The position numbers were made by a program, and so were the translations under genes. From Eubacteriales bacterium (lineage in GTDB: Bacteria; Bacillota; Clostridia; Oscillospirales; Butyricicoccaceae), in NCBI GenBank assembly GCA_030539335.1, contig JAUNSG010000018.1:1-42488 (forward strand): a stretch of DNA of 42,488 nucleotides. Direction: 5' to 3'. How positions within the stretch are numbered: the first letter of the stretch is position 1; every line of letters begins with the position of its first letter. Below, one piece after another: positions 25,380-33,892 of this stretch. Under the pieces are notes generated by a model. The model was given only the letters and a program-made list of their open reading frames with translations. It was not told where the DNA came from and searched no databases.

Positions 25380-25745
25380 ATGAAACGATTTGGTACAATG
25401 GCCGCAGCGGCGGTATTACTCATGATGATGCTTGTCGGCTGCGGAAGCTCGACAACGACCGACCAGAACACGACGGGCAACACCACGGGCACGACGACCA
25501 ATGCAGGCTCCATCGATGAGAATGGCGACGGCATTGTTGGAAACGACGGTACCGGCTATGACGACGACACGATTGCCGATGATGCAGAGGATGCGGTGGA
25601 TGATACCGCAGACGCGATCGACGATGCCGCCGATGATATGACGGGTACGACGAACGACAACAATAAGAACAATACCAACAACAATACGACATCCGGCAAC
25701 GCGACGACAAAGAACAATCCGACCGCAGACGACGACGCACGCTGA
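25380..25745 (+). CDS. Low-complexity Asp/Thr/Asn-rich lipoprotein
   Basis: This 121-residue protein has a lipoprotein signal (LMMMLVGC, lipid Cys at 21). It is followed by about 100 residues made almost only of Thr, Asn, Asp, Gly and Ala. The middle part alternates acidic and Ala residues (DDTIADDAEDAVDDTADAIDD), then a Asn/Thr tail. GGAGG lies before the ATG and a strong terminator follows, so expression is likely. No enzyme motif is present. It may be a surface stalk or cation-binding lipoprotein (inference). Confidence 0.75.
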   Translation: MKRFGTMAAAAVLLMMMLVGCGSSTTTDQNTTGNTTGTTTNAGSIDENGDGIVGNDGTGYDDDTIADDAEDAVDDTADAIDDAADDMTGTTNDNNKNNTNNNTTSGNATTKNNPTADDDAR

Positions 25746-25755
25746 GGGACGAAGC

Positions 25756-25797
25756 AGCCCGATGGGTTTCCATACCCGTCGGGCTTTTTTCTTTTTT
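25756..25797 (+). terminator. Rho-independent terminator
   Basis: The stem AGCCCGATGGGT / ACCCGTCGGGCT is followed by TTTTTCTTTTTT. Confidence 0.92.
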
Positions 25798-25818
25798 GTG
25801 TGATTTGAACACTTTTTG

Positions 25819-25847
25819 TTGTAAAGGGGCGAAAAACATGGTATGAT
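25819..25847 (+). promoter_or_regulatory. Promoter of sstT
   Basis: TTGTAA, 17-bp spacer, TATGAT (25842-25847). Confidence 0.65.
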
Positions 25848-25906
25848 AATACAAGCTGTGCCACAGTTGTACAGCTATTTTAGAATGTCTGGAAAAGAGG
25901 ATTGAT

Positions 25907-27133
25907 ATGAAAGGTTTGTTGAAAAAATGGAATGATACCAGTCTGATCCTGCGGATTGTCATCGGACTGATCGTTGGTGTTATTTTGGCGCTTGTGGTAC
26001 CGCAGGCAACTGCGATTTCCGTCTTGGGAACGTTGTTTGTCGGTGCGCTGAAGGCAATCGCTCCGATTCTGGTCTTTGTCCTGGTCATGAGCTCGCTCGC
26101 GCAGGCGACCGAGGGAATTGGAAAACGGTTCCGCACCGTTATTTTCCTTTACATGCTGAGTACGCTGCTGGCCTCGGTTTTGGCGGTTTTGGCGAGCTTT
26201 GCCTTCCCGATTACGCTCAAGCTCACGGACACCGCAACGGATACCATCCCGCCGAGCGGCATCGCTGAGGTCTTCACCAACCTGCTCAACAATGCGGTTT
26301 CCAACCCGGTGGATGCACTGGCGAATGCAAATTACATCGGTATTCTGGTGTGGGCGATTATTCTGGGTCTGGCGCTGAAAAAGCTGGCCTCTTCCCACAC
26401 AGTAGAGGCGCTGAAGGACCTTTCCGATGCGGTATCACAGGCGGTGCGCTGGATCATCAATCTGGCGCCGTTCGGTATTCTGGGACTGGTGTTCACTTCG
26501 GTTTCGGAAAACGGCCTGAGCATCTTTAAGGATTATGGTCAGCTGTTGCTGCTGCTGGTCGGCTGTATGCTGGCGATCGCCCTGATTGTCGATCCGCTGA
26601 TTGCAGCCATCTGTCTGCATCGCAACCCGTATCCGCTGGTATTCCGCTGCTTTAAGGAAAGCGGTGTCACCGCGTTCTTTACCCGCAGCTCGGCGGCAAA
26701 CATTCCGGTCAATATGGCGCTTTGCGACCGGCTTGGCCTGGACAAAAATGTCTATTCGGTTTCCATCCCGCTCGGTGCGACGATCAACATGGACGGCGCC
26801 GCCATCACCATCACGGTTATGACACTGGCGGCTGCCCATACGATGGGCGTTAATGTCAGCATTCCGACTGCAATTATTCTGAGTCTGTTGGCGACGGTTG
26901 CTGCATGCGGCGCTTCCGGCGTTGCCGGCGGCTCTCTGCTCCTGATTCCGATGGCGTGCTCGCTGTTCGGTATCAGCAATGACATTGCCATGCAGGTTGT
27001 CGGCGTCGGCTTTATCATCGGTGTGGTACAGGATTCGTTCGAGACAGCGATCAATTCCTCCGGCGACGTGCTGTTTGCCGCAACGGCGGAATTCCGCGAG
27101 TGGATCAAGGAAGGCCGCGAGGTCAAATTCTGA
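25907..27133 (+). CDS. sstT: Serine/threonine:sodium symporter SstT (DAACS family)
   Basis: This 408-residue membrane protein imports serine and threonine with sodium. Family motifs are [34 protein letters not shown] and a re-entrant, Ser/Gly-rich [14 protein letters not shown]. It also has [10 protein letters not shown] and [16 protein letters not shown] at the C-terminus. Length and motif order match SstT rather than glutamate or C4 carriers of the same family. AAGAGG precedes the ATG. The convergent threonine dehydratase suggests import for deamination. Confidence 0.92.
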   Translation: MKGLLKKWNDTSLILRIVIGLIVGVILALVVPQATAISVLGTLFVGALKAIAPILVFVLVMSSLAQATEGIGKRFRTVIFLYMLSTLLASVLAVLASFAFPITLKLTDTATDTIPPSGIAEVFTNLLNNAVSNPVDALANANYIGILVWAIILGLALKKLASSHTVEALKDLSDAVSQAVRWIINLAPFGILGLVFTSVSENGLSIFKDYGQLLLLLVGCMLAIALIVDPLIAAICLHRNPYPLVFRCFKESGVTAFFTRSSAANIPVNMALCDRLGLDKNVYSVSIPLGATINMDGAAITITVMTLAAAHTMGVNVSIPTAIILSLLATVAACGASGVAGGSLLLIPMACSLFGISNDIAMQVVGVGFIIGVVQDSFETAINSSGDVLFAATAEFREWIKEGREVKF

Positions 27134-27141
27134 TATAAAAG

Positions 27142-27175
27142 AAAGAGATGCTTTCGGTGGAAAGCATCTCTTTTT
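27142..27175. terminator. Bidirectional terminator between sstT and ilvA
   Basis: AAAGAGATGCTTTC / GAAAGCATCTCTTT has a GGTG loop, A-rich left flank and T-rich right flank. Confidence 0.92.
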
Positions 27176-27194
27176 GTGTGCAGCAATCGGAAGA

Positions 27195-28403
27195 TCAATT
27201 GTTTAACAGCACCTGATAGCCGTGCTTTTCGATCTCACCGATAAGGGCTTTTCCGTGCTCGACTCCGCCGACCTCACAGACGACATGGACGATTGCCTCA
27301 TCGATATCCAGATTGGCATTGACGCGGTCGTGCTGGAACATAATGATGTTGGCGTTCTGGGAAGCGACAATTGCCGCGAAGTTTTCCAGTGCACCCGGCA
27401 CATCCGGCATAATCGTAGAGAACTTCATATGGCGTCCGCGGGTTACCAGACCCTTTTCCACGATGCGGTGGATGAAGCTCACATCGATGTTGCCGCCGGA
27501 CAGGAGGCAGCAGACCTTTTTGCCGGAGAAATTGCGCTGATCGGACAGCAGGGCAGCCAGAGACGAAGCGCCGGCCGGTTCGACAACCTGCTTGGTGCGC
27601 TCCAGGAGCAGCAGGATGGTTGAAGCGATGTCGGCATCCGAAACGGTCATCATATCGTCGACGTATTGGTTGATGTGCGCCATGGTGTTGGTTCCCGGGC
27701 ACTTGACGGCAATGCCGTCCGCAATCGTGTGTACGGAATCCGAGGCATGGATGCTGTCCTGACGGAAGGACTGGGCGATGGCCGGAGCGCCCTCCGCCTG
27801 TACACCGATGACTTGAATGCGCGGATTGATCTGCTTGACACAGGCGGCAATGCCGGACAGCAGTCCGCCGCCGCCGGCCGGAACCAGAATGATATCGACC
27901 GCCGGAAGATCGCGCAGGATCTCCAGACCGATGGTGCCCTGGCCTGCCATGACGTCCTCGTCATCAAACGGGTGGATAAAGGTTGCGCCGGTTTCCTCGA
28001 CAATGCTCATCGCCTTGGCGTATGCATCGTCGTAGCAGGAGCCGGATAGGACGACATTGGCGCCATAGCCCTGGGTTGCCGAGACCTTGGCGATCGGCGT
28101 CGAGCGCGGCATACAGATCGTAGCCGGGATACCGATGGACGATGCAGCAAAGGCAACGCCCTGCGCGTGGTTGCCTGCGGAGGACGCAATGACCGAGGTC
28201 AAGTCGCCCTGCTCGTGCAGCTTCATAATTTTGTTGTATGCACCACGGACCTTAAATGAGCCGGTTTTCTGCTGGTTCTCACATTTGAGGTAGACCTCTG
28301 CACCCGTCATGCTGGAAAACGTCGTCGATGCTTCCAACGGAATATTATGGATGACAGAGCGCAGTCGCTTGGCCGCCGCATCAATGTCTTGAATGGTAAT
28401 CAA
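27195..28403 (-). CDS. ilvA: Threonine ammonia-lyase (threonine dehydratase) with ACT domain
   Basis: This 402-residue PLP enzyme converts threonine to 2-oxobutyrate (or serine to pyruvate) and ammonia. PLP Lys51 is in KTGSFKVRGAYNK. SAGNHAQG and the phosphate-binding PAGGGGLLSG are intact, as is the CLLSGGNID stretch. A single ACT-like domain occupies about residues 325-402. I chose the TTG start at 28403, with GGAGGTGGG eight bases upstream; the longer open frame to 28475 runs across the promoter. The short form with one ACT domain is usual for the catabolic-type clostridial enzyme. Confidence 0.9.
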   Translation of the reverse strand: MITIQDIDAAAKRLRSVIHNIPLEASTTFSSMTGAEVYLKCENQQKTGSFKVRGAYNKIMKLHEQGDLTSVIASSAGNHAQGVAFAASSIGIPATICMPRSTPIAKVSATQGYGANVVLSGSCYDDAYAKAMSIVEETGATFIHPFDDEDVMAGQGTIGLEILRDLPAVDIILVPAGGGGLLSGIAACVKQINPRIQVIGVQAEGAPAIAQSFRQDSIHASDSVHTIADGIAVKCPGTNTMAHINQYVDDMMTVSDADIASTILLLLERTKQVVEPAGASSLAALLSDQRNFSGKKVCCLLSGGNIDVSFIHRIVEKGLVTRGRHMKFSTIMPDVPGALENFAAIVASQNANIIMFQHDRVNANLDIDEAIVHVVCEVGGVEHGKALIGEIEKHGYQVLLNN

Positions 28404-28440
28404 AATTCCCACCTCCGGGATAGAGTTTTTATACTTCTGT

Positions 28441-28469
28441 ATTCTACCATCCGACTGCGGGCAATGCAA
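28441..28469 (-). promoter_or_regulatory. Promoter of ilvA
   Basis: On the minus strand TTGCAT (28469-28464), 17-bp spacer, TAGAAT (28446-28441). Confidence 0.7.
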
Positions 28470-28479
28470 GGACATTTGG

Positions 28480-28508
28480 TTGTATTTCTCGGTTATTCCT
28501 GATATAAT
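28480..28508 (+). promoter_or_regulatory. Promoter of the fumarase beta gene
   Basis: TTGTAT, 17-bp spacer, TATAAT (28503-28508). Its -35 lies only 10 bp from the -35 of the divergent ilvA promoter. Confidence 0.7.
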
Positions 28509-28559
28509 TAGGATATTAAATATCTATACCAAATATCGCTTGGAAAAGAGGATTCCACC

Positions 28560-29117
28560 ATGGCACACTATGATTTACATACCTCACAGCTGAGGGAATA
28601 TGTTTCGATTTTGAAGGCGGGAGATACGGTCTCCCTGTCCGGCACGGTCTATACCTCCCGCGACGCGGCGCATAAAAAGATTATGGCGGCGCTGGAAGAC
28701 GGCAGTGAACTTCCTTATGATTTGCAGGATTCGGTTGTGTACTATGCCGGTCCGACCCCGGCGAAGCCGGGACAGGTCATCGGCTCCTGCGGCCCGACGA
28801 CCTCCGGGCGGATGGATCCGTTTTCTCCAACCATGATTGCACATGGACAGGTCTGCATGATCGGCAAGGGAGTACGCAGCAAGGAAGTACATGACGCCAT
28901 GAAGAAGCATGGCTGTGTTTATATGATTGCGATTGGCGGCGCCGGTGCGGTGATTGCCGCTTCGGTCAAGGAGCTGGAGGTCGTCGCCTATGAGGAGCTG
29001 GGATGCGAGTCGGTCAAGCGTCTGACCGTGGAAAACTTCCCGGCGATCGTTTCCATGGATGCGTCCGGCGGAAGCCTGTACGAGACCGGCATGGCGGAGT
29101 TCCGCACGGTGGATTGA
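28560..29117 (+). CDS. Fe-S hydro-lyase beta subunit (fumarate hydratase / tartrate dehydratase type)
   Basis: This 185-residue protein is the beta chain of two-subunit class I hydro-lyases, which interconvert fumarate and malate or dehydrate tartrate. It shows LKAGDTVSLSGTVYTSRDAAHKK, YYAGPTPAKPGQVIGSCGPTTSGRMD and YEELGCESVKRLTVENFPA. The alpha subunit, which supplies the Fe-S cluster ligands, is not next to it, although the two genes are normally adjacent. The protein is full length for a beta chain. AAGAGG precedes the ATG. Confidence 0.88.
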   Translation: MAHYDLHTSQLREYVSILKAGDTVSLSGTVYTSRDAAHKKIMAALEDGSELPYDLQDSVVYYAGPTPAKPGQVIGSCGPTTSGRMDPFSPTMIAHGQVCMIGKGVRSKEVHDAMKKHGCVYMIAIGGAGAVIAASVKELEVVAYEELGCESVKRLTVENFPAIVSMDASGGSLYETGMAEFRTVD

Positions 29118-29262
29118 TGCTTCTTGAGGACGGGCGCGGCAGCGGCAACTGCGGTGTCGGCGTATGTTTGGAAAAATAACAACAACTTCACCGAAATGTG
29201 ACAAAAAGTTTGCGAAAGGAGTTGATTTCCAAAGAAATAGTTTGGCTTTTGCGGGGATTTTG

Positions 29263-29291
29263 TTGACAGTAGATTTGATTTACGGTAGAAT
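29263..29291 (+). promoter_or_regulatory. Promoter of the hydrogenase-like gene
   Basis: TTGACA, 17-bp spacer, TAGAAT (29286-29291), about 60 bp before the GTG start. Confidence 0.8.
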
Positions 29292-29353
29292 GAGCTTGTT
29301 AAAAAATCGACAGAATGAAGGAAATAGGGACAGTATGGAAAGGAGATATAGGA

Positions 29354-30775
29354 GTGAGAACGTTTGAAACGGATGTTCAGCAGTTAAAGTACAAGGTTCT
29401 GAAGGCTGTGGCGACCCATGTGCTGGAAGATAACATGAACAACTGCTATTATGATATTCCGCATGAGATCATTCAGGGAAAAAAGGCAACCATGCGGTGC
29501 TGCGTGTATAAGGAGCGTGCGATTGTCGAGGAGCGCGTACATAACATTCTGGAGGACAGCGATCAGATCATTCAGGTTATCGACATTGCCTGTGACGAGT
29601 GTCCGGTTGACCGCTATTCGGTCAGCAATTCCTGCCGTGGCTGTCTGGCACATCGCTGCATGAACGTATGTCCGCGCGGTGCAATCTCAAAGGATGACAA
29701 TGGCCGTGCCAAGATCGATCCGGAAAAGTGCATCCACTGCGGACGCTGTGCGAAGGTATGTCCATACGGCGCGATTACGGAGAACATCCGTCCGTGTGAG
29801 AGAAGCTGTAAGATCGGTGCGATCAAGATGAACGATCAGCAGAAGGCGGAGATCGATCATGAGAAGTGCATCAACTGCGGCGCCTGTGTATCGCAGTGCC
29901 CGTTTGGTGCGGTTGTTGACCACTCGTATCTGGTAGACGCCATGCGTCTGGTTCAGGCGGCCGACCGCCGCGGGTATTATGCCGTTGCGGTCATCGCACC
30001 GGCGATTGCATCGCAGTTCCCGAAGGCAACCGTTGGTCAGGTAAAGACCGCACTGCGCAACTTTGGCTTCCACGATGTTGTTGAAGCGGCTCTCGGCGCT
30101 GATATGGTAACCAAAAAGGAATCGCAGGAGCTGGCGGAGAAGGGATTCCTGACCTCCTCCTGCTGCCCGGCGTTTGTCCGCTATATCCGTCAGCATGTGC
30201 CGGAGATGGCAGAGCACATTTCGCACAACCTTTCGCCGATGGCAGAGGTTTGCCGTTACGTGAAGGAGAACAGCGCATGGCCGGTCAAGACCGTCTTCAT
30301 CGGACCGTGCACAGCAAAGAAATACGAACAGACCCTGCCGACGGTCAGCCCGTGGGTGGACTGCGTCATCACCTTTGAGGAGCTCCAGGCTATGCTGGAT
30401 GCCGCCGGACTCCCGCCGGAGGAGCAGGAAGAGATGCCGGTTGACGATGCTTCGTACTACGGCCGCATCTTCGCCCGTTCGGGTGGTCTGGCGGAGGCCG
30501 TTGCCCAGAGTGTGAAGGAGCAGGAGCTGGATGTTGTGCCGAAGCCGGCGGTTTGCAGCGGCATTGAAGCCTGCAAGGTGGCGCTGCTCAAGGCAAAGAT
30601 GGGACGTCTGACCGAGAACTTCATTGAGGGCATGGCCTGTGAAGGCGGCTGCATCAACGGCGCCGGCGCCATCAGCCATATGCCGAAGGACCGTATGACG
30701 GTCGATAAGTTCAGCAAGGAATCCAAGAAGGACTCCATTGGCATGTCGATCAACAGCTATCAGACCAAGTTCTGA
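29354..30775 (+). CDS. [FeFe] hydrogenase-like protein, group B
   Basis: This 473-residue cytoplasmic protein starts with a conserved N-terminal region. A Cys-rich segment follows (CDECPVDRYSVSNSCRGCLAHRC), then two ferredoxin-type 4Fe-4S motifs (CIHCGRCAKVCP and CINCGACVSQCP). All H-cluster signatures are present: TSSCCPAF, GPCTAKK and MACEGGCINGAG. The order and TSSCCP wording match group B monomeric hydrogenases rather than the catalytic group A. I chose GTG 29354, with AAAGGAG upstream, because the peptide MRTFETDVQQLKYKVL fits homologues. Maturases HydEFG are not in the window. Whether it makes H2 or senses it is unknown. Confidence 0.9.
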   Translation: MRTFETDVQQLKYKVLKAVATHVLEDNMNNCYYDIPHEIIQGKKATMRCCVYKERAIVEERVHNILEDSDQIIQVIDIACDECPVDRYSVSNSCRGCLAHRCMNVCPRGAISKDDNGRAKIDPEKCIHCGRCAKVCPYGAITENIRPCERSCKIGAIKMNDQQKAEIDHEKCINCGACVSQCPFGAVVDHSYLVDAMRLVQAADRRGYYAVAVIAPAIASQFPKATVGQVKTALRNFGFHDVVEAALGADMVTKKESQELAEKGFLTSSCCPAFVRYIRQHVPEMAEHISHNLSPMAEVCRYVKENSAWPVKTVFIGPCTAKKYEQTLPTVSPWVDCVITFEELQAMLDAAGLPPEEQEEMPVDDASYYGRIFARSGGLAEAVAQSVKEQELDVVPKPAVCSGIEACKVALLKAKMGRLTENFIEGMACEGGCINGAGAISHMPKDRMTVDKFSKESKKDSIGMSINSYQTKF

Positions 30776-30795
30776 TATAATAGAAAAGCAACCGA

Positions 30796-30841
30796 AAACG
30801 GTATCTTGTTTCATGGAGACAGGATACCGTTTCTTTTTTTG
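30796..30841 (+). terminator. Rho-independent terminator
   Basis: The stem AAACGGTATC / GATACCGTTT, extended inward by weaker pairs, is followed by CTTTTTTTG. Confidence 0.9.
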
Positions 30842-30907
30842 TTTTTAGAAACCAAATCCGGAACCACAGCATAGGATGAAAGGAACGAACTGGGGAGGGG
30901 ATTTGTT

Positions 30908-31450
30908 ATGCCTACTGTTTATCTTAGCCCATCGACACAGGAATTTAATCCATATTACGACGGCGTGGGGAACGAAGAATACTATATGAATCTGATTGTC
31001 GATGCGATGATTCCGTATCTGGATGCGTCCGGCATCCGCTGGCTGCGCAATGCGACATCGGACACGGCGCTGACCTCGGCGCAGGCATCCAACGCGGCGG
31101 GAGCGGATCTGCATGTGGCGATCCATTCCAATGCCGCACCGGAGAGCCTCGCCGGACAGCTTCAGGGTACGGATGTCTACTACTATACGACGAGTGCCGA
31201 AGGGAGGCGCGCCGCTGAGATTTTTGCCAACAACCTCAAGCTGATTTATCCGATGCCGGATAAGGTACAGGCACGGCCGACCACCTCGCTTGCCGAGCTG
31301 CGCCGCACGATCGCACCGAGTGTCCTGATCGAACTGGCCTACCACGACAACCGCGACGATGCCAATTGGATTCGCAACAATATCCGGGATATCGCGCGCA
31401 ACCTGTCTCTTTCAATTGCCGACTATTTTGCCGTTCCGTTTGAGGGCTGA
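30908..31450 (+). CDS. N-acetylmuramoyl-L-alanine amidase (Amidase_3-like)
   Basis: This 180-residue protein has the amidase-3 pattern: VYLSPSTQE at the start, GNEEYYMNLI, the zinc His in HVAIHSNA and the catalytic Glu in VLIELAYHDN. It cleaves the bond between muramic acid and the peptide stem (family role). There is no signal peptide, so it acts in the cytoplasm, is exported by an unusual route, or is released on mother-cell lysis. The ribosome site GGGGAGGGG precedes the ATG. It begins a run of wall-active genes. Confidence 0.85.
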   Translation: MPTVYLSPSTQEFNPYYDGVGNEEYYMNLIVDAMIPYLDASGIRWLRNATSDTALTSAQASNAAGADLHVAIHSNAAPESLAGQLQGTDVYYYTTSAEGRRAAEIFANNLKLIYPMPDKVQARPTTSLAELRRTIAPSVLIELAYHDNRDDANWIRNNIRDIARNLSLSIADYFAVPFEG

Positions 31451-31498
31451 GGGGCATAACTCGCGGCGGCGCGCATACAGTTTGGCAGGGGGAACAGT

Positions 31499-32476
31499 AT
31501 GCAGATACGTCGTTTGATCCTGGCGGCTGCGGTGGCGCTGCTGTGTGTGGCGGGGGAACTTTGCTGGGTCTGGCAGAGCGGCATGACGCAGCCGGTACAG
31601 GGGGATTTTATTCATTACGTTGACTTTAATATACCGGAACAGGCGCTTTCGGACGCGATGAAAGAGGACCAGAAGCGGGAAGGGGAAGTCCGGTGGATTG
31701 ATATCCTTGCCGGGCTTGCATGCCGGAACGGAGCAAATTGGGAAGGGTATTCCTCCGGAGATGCGTCCGACATGGCGCTGCGGCTGGAGCAGGGGGAGGA
31801 TATGGAGGGAAACGAATATTTTTCCTACTACCGGCAGGCATATGAGGCGGTGCTGGGCGGGCTGCTCGGTGATTTTGCGGAGGAGACGACAGACAGTGAT
31901 GGGAATTCCATTTGGGAGTATCAGTACGGCCTGAAGGCCTATCTGCCGATTGCAGCCGGGTTTGACTACAGTGAATCGGATGATTTTGGTGCGCGGCGCA
32001 CCTATGGATACAGCCGCCCGCATCTGGGGCATGATATGATGGGATTGACCGGCACACCGGTCGTGGCGGTGGAATCCGGCACAGTGGTTATGCTGGGCTG
32101 GAATCAATATGGCGGCTGGCGGATCGGGATCCGCAGTGAGGATGGAAAGCGGTATTGGTATTATGCGCATTTGCGCAAGGACCGTCCCTATGCCAGCGGA
32201 TTGAAGGAGGGCGATCGGGTGACGGCGGGCGATGTCATTGGATATATGGGACGCACGGGATATTCTGCAACGGAAAATGTCAATAATATTGAGACACCGC
32301 ATCTGCACATCGGGCTGGAACTGATCTTTGACGAGAGCCAGTTTGAATCCGACAACGAGATTTGGGTGGATATCTATCCGCTCATGCGGCTTTTGCGCGC
32401 ACATCGCTCGGTCTGCACCCGCGGGGAAGATGGAGAATACACACGCGCCGGGCAGTTTCTTGAGGCGGGATCATGA
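31499..32476 (+). CDS. M23-family metallopeptidase, membrane-anchored
   Basis: This 325-residue protein has an N-terminal membrane anchor or signal (about 4-26), a long extracytoplasmic region and a C-terminal M23 domain. The domain has both zinc motifs, HLGHD (HxxxD) and HLHIG (HxH), so it is probably an active peptidoglycan endopeptidase, unlike degenerate SpoIIQ proteins. The region before it is acidic with no known domain. The stop overlaps the next ATG (ATGA), showing tight coupling with the deacetylase. Confidence 0.87.
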   Translation: MQIRRLILAAAVALLCVAGELCWVWQSGMTQPVQGDFIHYVDFNIPEQALSDAMKEDQKREGEVRWIDILAGLACRNGANWEGYSSGDASDMALRLEQGEDMEGNEYFSYYRQAYEAVLGGLLGDFAEETTDSDGNSIWEYQYGLKAYLPIAAGFDYSESDDFGARRTYGYSRPHLGHDMMGLTGTPVVAVESGTVVMLGWNQYGGWRIGIRSEDGKRYWYYAHLRKDRPYASGLKEGDRVTAGDVIGYMGRTGYSATENVNNIETPHLHIGLELIFDESQFESDNEIWVDIYPLMRLLRAHRSVCTRGEDGEYTRAGQFLEAGS

Positions 32477-33330
32477 AGCCGGCAGCAATTTTGTCCGTCG
32501 GTGTGCTTCTGGCCGGCCTGCTCGGCTGGATCCTGTCGGCGGAAGAGCAGGCGGTGCTGCATTCCTCCCAAACGGTGCAGCTTCCAATTGCCATGTACCA
32601 CAGCGTGACGGACGAAGGGGAATCGCCGGGAGCGTATGTGATTTCGCCCAAACGGCTGGAAGAGGATTTGCAGTATTTGAATGAAAATGGATTTGAGACC
32701 GTGACGGTGTCCGACGTCATTGCGTTTGTAGAGGACGGGACGCCGCTTCCGGAAAAGCCGGTTATGCTGACCTTTGACGACGGCTATTACAACAACTATG
32801 CCAACGCCTACCCGCTGCTGCTCCGCTATCGTATGTGCGCGGTCCTCTCTCCGGTCGGGACACTGACCGAGCAGTTTACTGCGTTGGACGAACCGGAAAA
32901 TGAGATCTGGTCCTACTGCACCGGGTGGGAACTGCAGGAGATGGCGGACAGCGGGCTGGTGGAGCTGCAAAACCATTCGTATGATTTTCACACGCTGTCG
33001 CCGCGAAAGGGATGCCTGCGCAACAGCGGTGAGGCGCTGGAGACGTACCAGACGGTCTTTGCTGACGATACGCAAAAAGCGCAGGCTGTGTTTGCCCGAC
33101 TCGGGATTGCGGAGCCGGTGTGCTATACCTATCCCTATGGCGCCTGCAGCGAGGAAAGTGAGCAGCTGGTCAAGCGCTGTGGGTTTTCCGCCTCTCTGGG
33201 TTGTGAGGAGGGAATCAACCGACTCATCGAAGGGGATCCCTCCCAATTGTTCCGCATGAAGCGCTATAACCGGGACGGCAGACAGACGACGGCGGATTTT
33301 TGGAATGGAGTACAGGAGGCGATGCAGTGA
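32473..33330 (+). CDS. Polysaccharide deacetylase (NodB domain, PdaB-like)
   Basis: This 285-residue exported enzyme has an N-terminal hydrophobic signal. The NodB domain has MYHSV, the metal-binding TFDDGYYNNY, the His pair in NHSYDFH and CYTYPYG. These residues are those needed for removing acetyl groups from peptidoglycan sugars. It overlaps the M23 gene by four bases and the ymxH gene by four bases. The context suggests a role in spore cortex or wall remodelling (inference). Confidence 0.9.
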   Translation: MKPAAILSVGVLLAGLLGWILSAEEQAVLHSSQTVQLPIAMYHSVTDEGESPGAYVISPKRLEEDLQYLNENGFETVTVSDVIAFVEDGTPLPEKPVMLTFDDGYYNNYANAYPLLLRYRMCAVLSPVGTLTEQFTALDEPENEIWSYCTGWELQEMADSGLVELQNHSYDFHTLSPRKGCLRNSGEALETYQTVFADDTQKAQAVFARLGIAEPVCYTYPYGACSEESEQLVKRCGFSASLGCEEGINRLIEGDPSQLFRMKRYNRDGRQTTADFWNGVQEAMQ

Positions 33331-33641
33331 GCGGATGCAATCGAGGGCAGGCGTGTACGATTACCGACCTGCGCTGCAAGGAGGTCATCAACATCTGTGA
33401 TGGGAAGCGGCTGGGCTTTGTGAGCGATGTACATGTGGATTTGTGTACCGGGCGGGTGACCGCGATCGTCGTTCCGGGAAAAGGGCGGCTGCTCAGCCTG
33501 TTTGGCCGAGGGGATGACGGTGTGATTCCATGGGGTGCGATCCGGAATATTGGGGACGACATCATCCTTGTGGAGGATTCGGCGTGTATTCTGCCGGGGA
33601 AACCGCGGACATGGAACAGTGACGACAGGGACCGCTGCTGA
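33327..33641 (+). CDS. YlmC/YmxH-family sporulation protein (PRC-barrel)
   Basis: This 104-residue protein has the family signature TITDLRCKEVINICDGKRLGFVSDV and a PRC-barrel fold with IPWGAIRNIGDDIILVE. I chose GTG 33327 because AGGAGG lies seven bases upstream and the codon overlaps the deacetylase stop as GTGA. The family is expressed during sporulation in Firmicutes, but its mechanism is not known. It is the last gene of the wall cluster. Confidence 0.88.
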   Translation: MSGCNRGQACTITDLRCKEVINICDGKRLGFVSDVHVDLCTGRVTAIVVPGKGRLLSLFGRGDDGVIPWGAIRNIGDDIILVEDSACILPGKPRTWNSDDRDRC

Positions 33642-33756
33642 GGGAACCCAAGAGCGGGAACAGGATGTGGGTATAAATTTCGGCGGGGACGAAAAGAATA
33701 CAGACGGGAGCGCCGAAGAAAACGGCCAAAAATGCAGGAAAAATCGCAAATTTCTC

Positions 33757-33785
33757 TTGCTTTCGGCGGGAAGCTGTGCTACAAT
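33757..33785 (+). promoter_or_regulatory. Promoter of rpsB
   Basis: TTGCTT, 17-bp spacer, TACAAT (33780-33785), which would give a leader of about 100 nt. Confidence 0.75.
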
Positions 33786-33791
33786 ACCGAA

Positions 33792-33892
33792 GTATGAAAA
33801 AATACACACATGTCGGGAGTCGCGGTGTGGTCCCGGAAGGGTCATCGCCGATGATGATCGACATGGAGGAAAAAACCAAGGAGGACATAAGA
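33792..33892 (+). ncRNA. Candidate structured leader of rpsB (S2 autoregulation)
   Basis: The leader contains complementary arms CATGTCG (33809-33815) and CGACATG (33859-33865). They enclose GGGA / TCCC and TCATC / GATGA hairpins, and lie just before the AAGGAGG site at about 33878-33884. A closed stem near the start site is consistent with feedback by protein S2, but no known Firmicute motif was confirmed. Confidence 0.4.

Noticed and set aside
28560..29117. Fumarase beta gene as a truncated remnant of a fused fumarase
   Set aside because: The length and N-terminus are those of a normal beta chain, with its own promoter and ribosome site. The absence of alpha is noted, but the gene looks intact.
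29355..29370. cre-like sequence with AACGTTTGAAACG at the start of the hydrogenase-like gene
   Set aside because: It lies in the coding sequence, matches the cre consensus poorly and is explained by the conserved peptide TFET.
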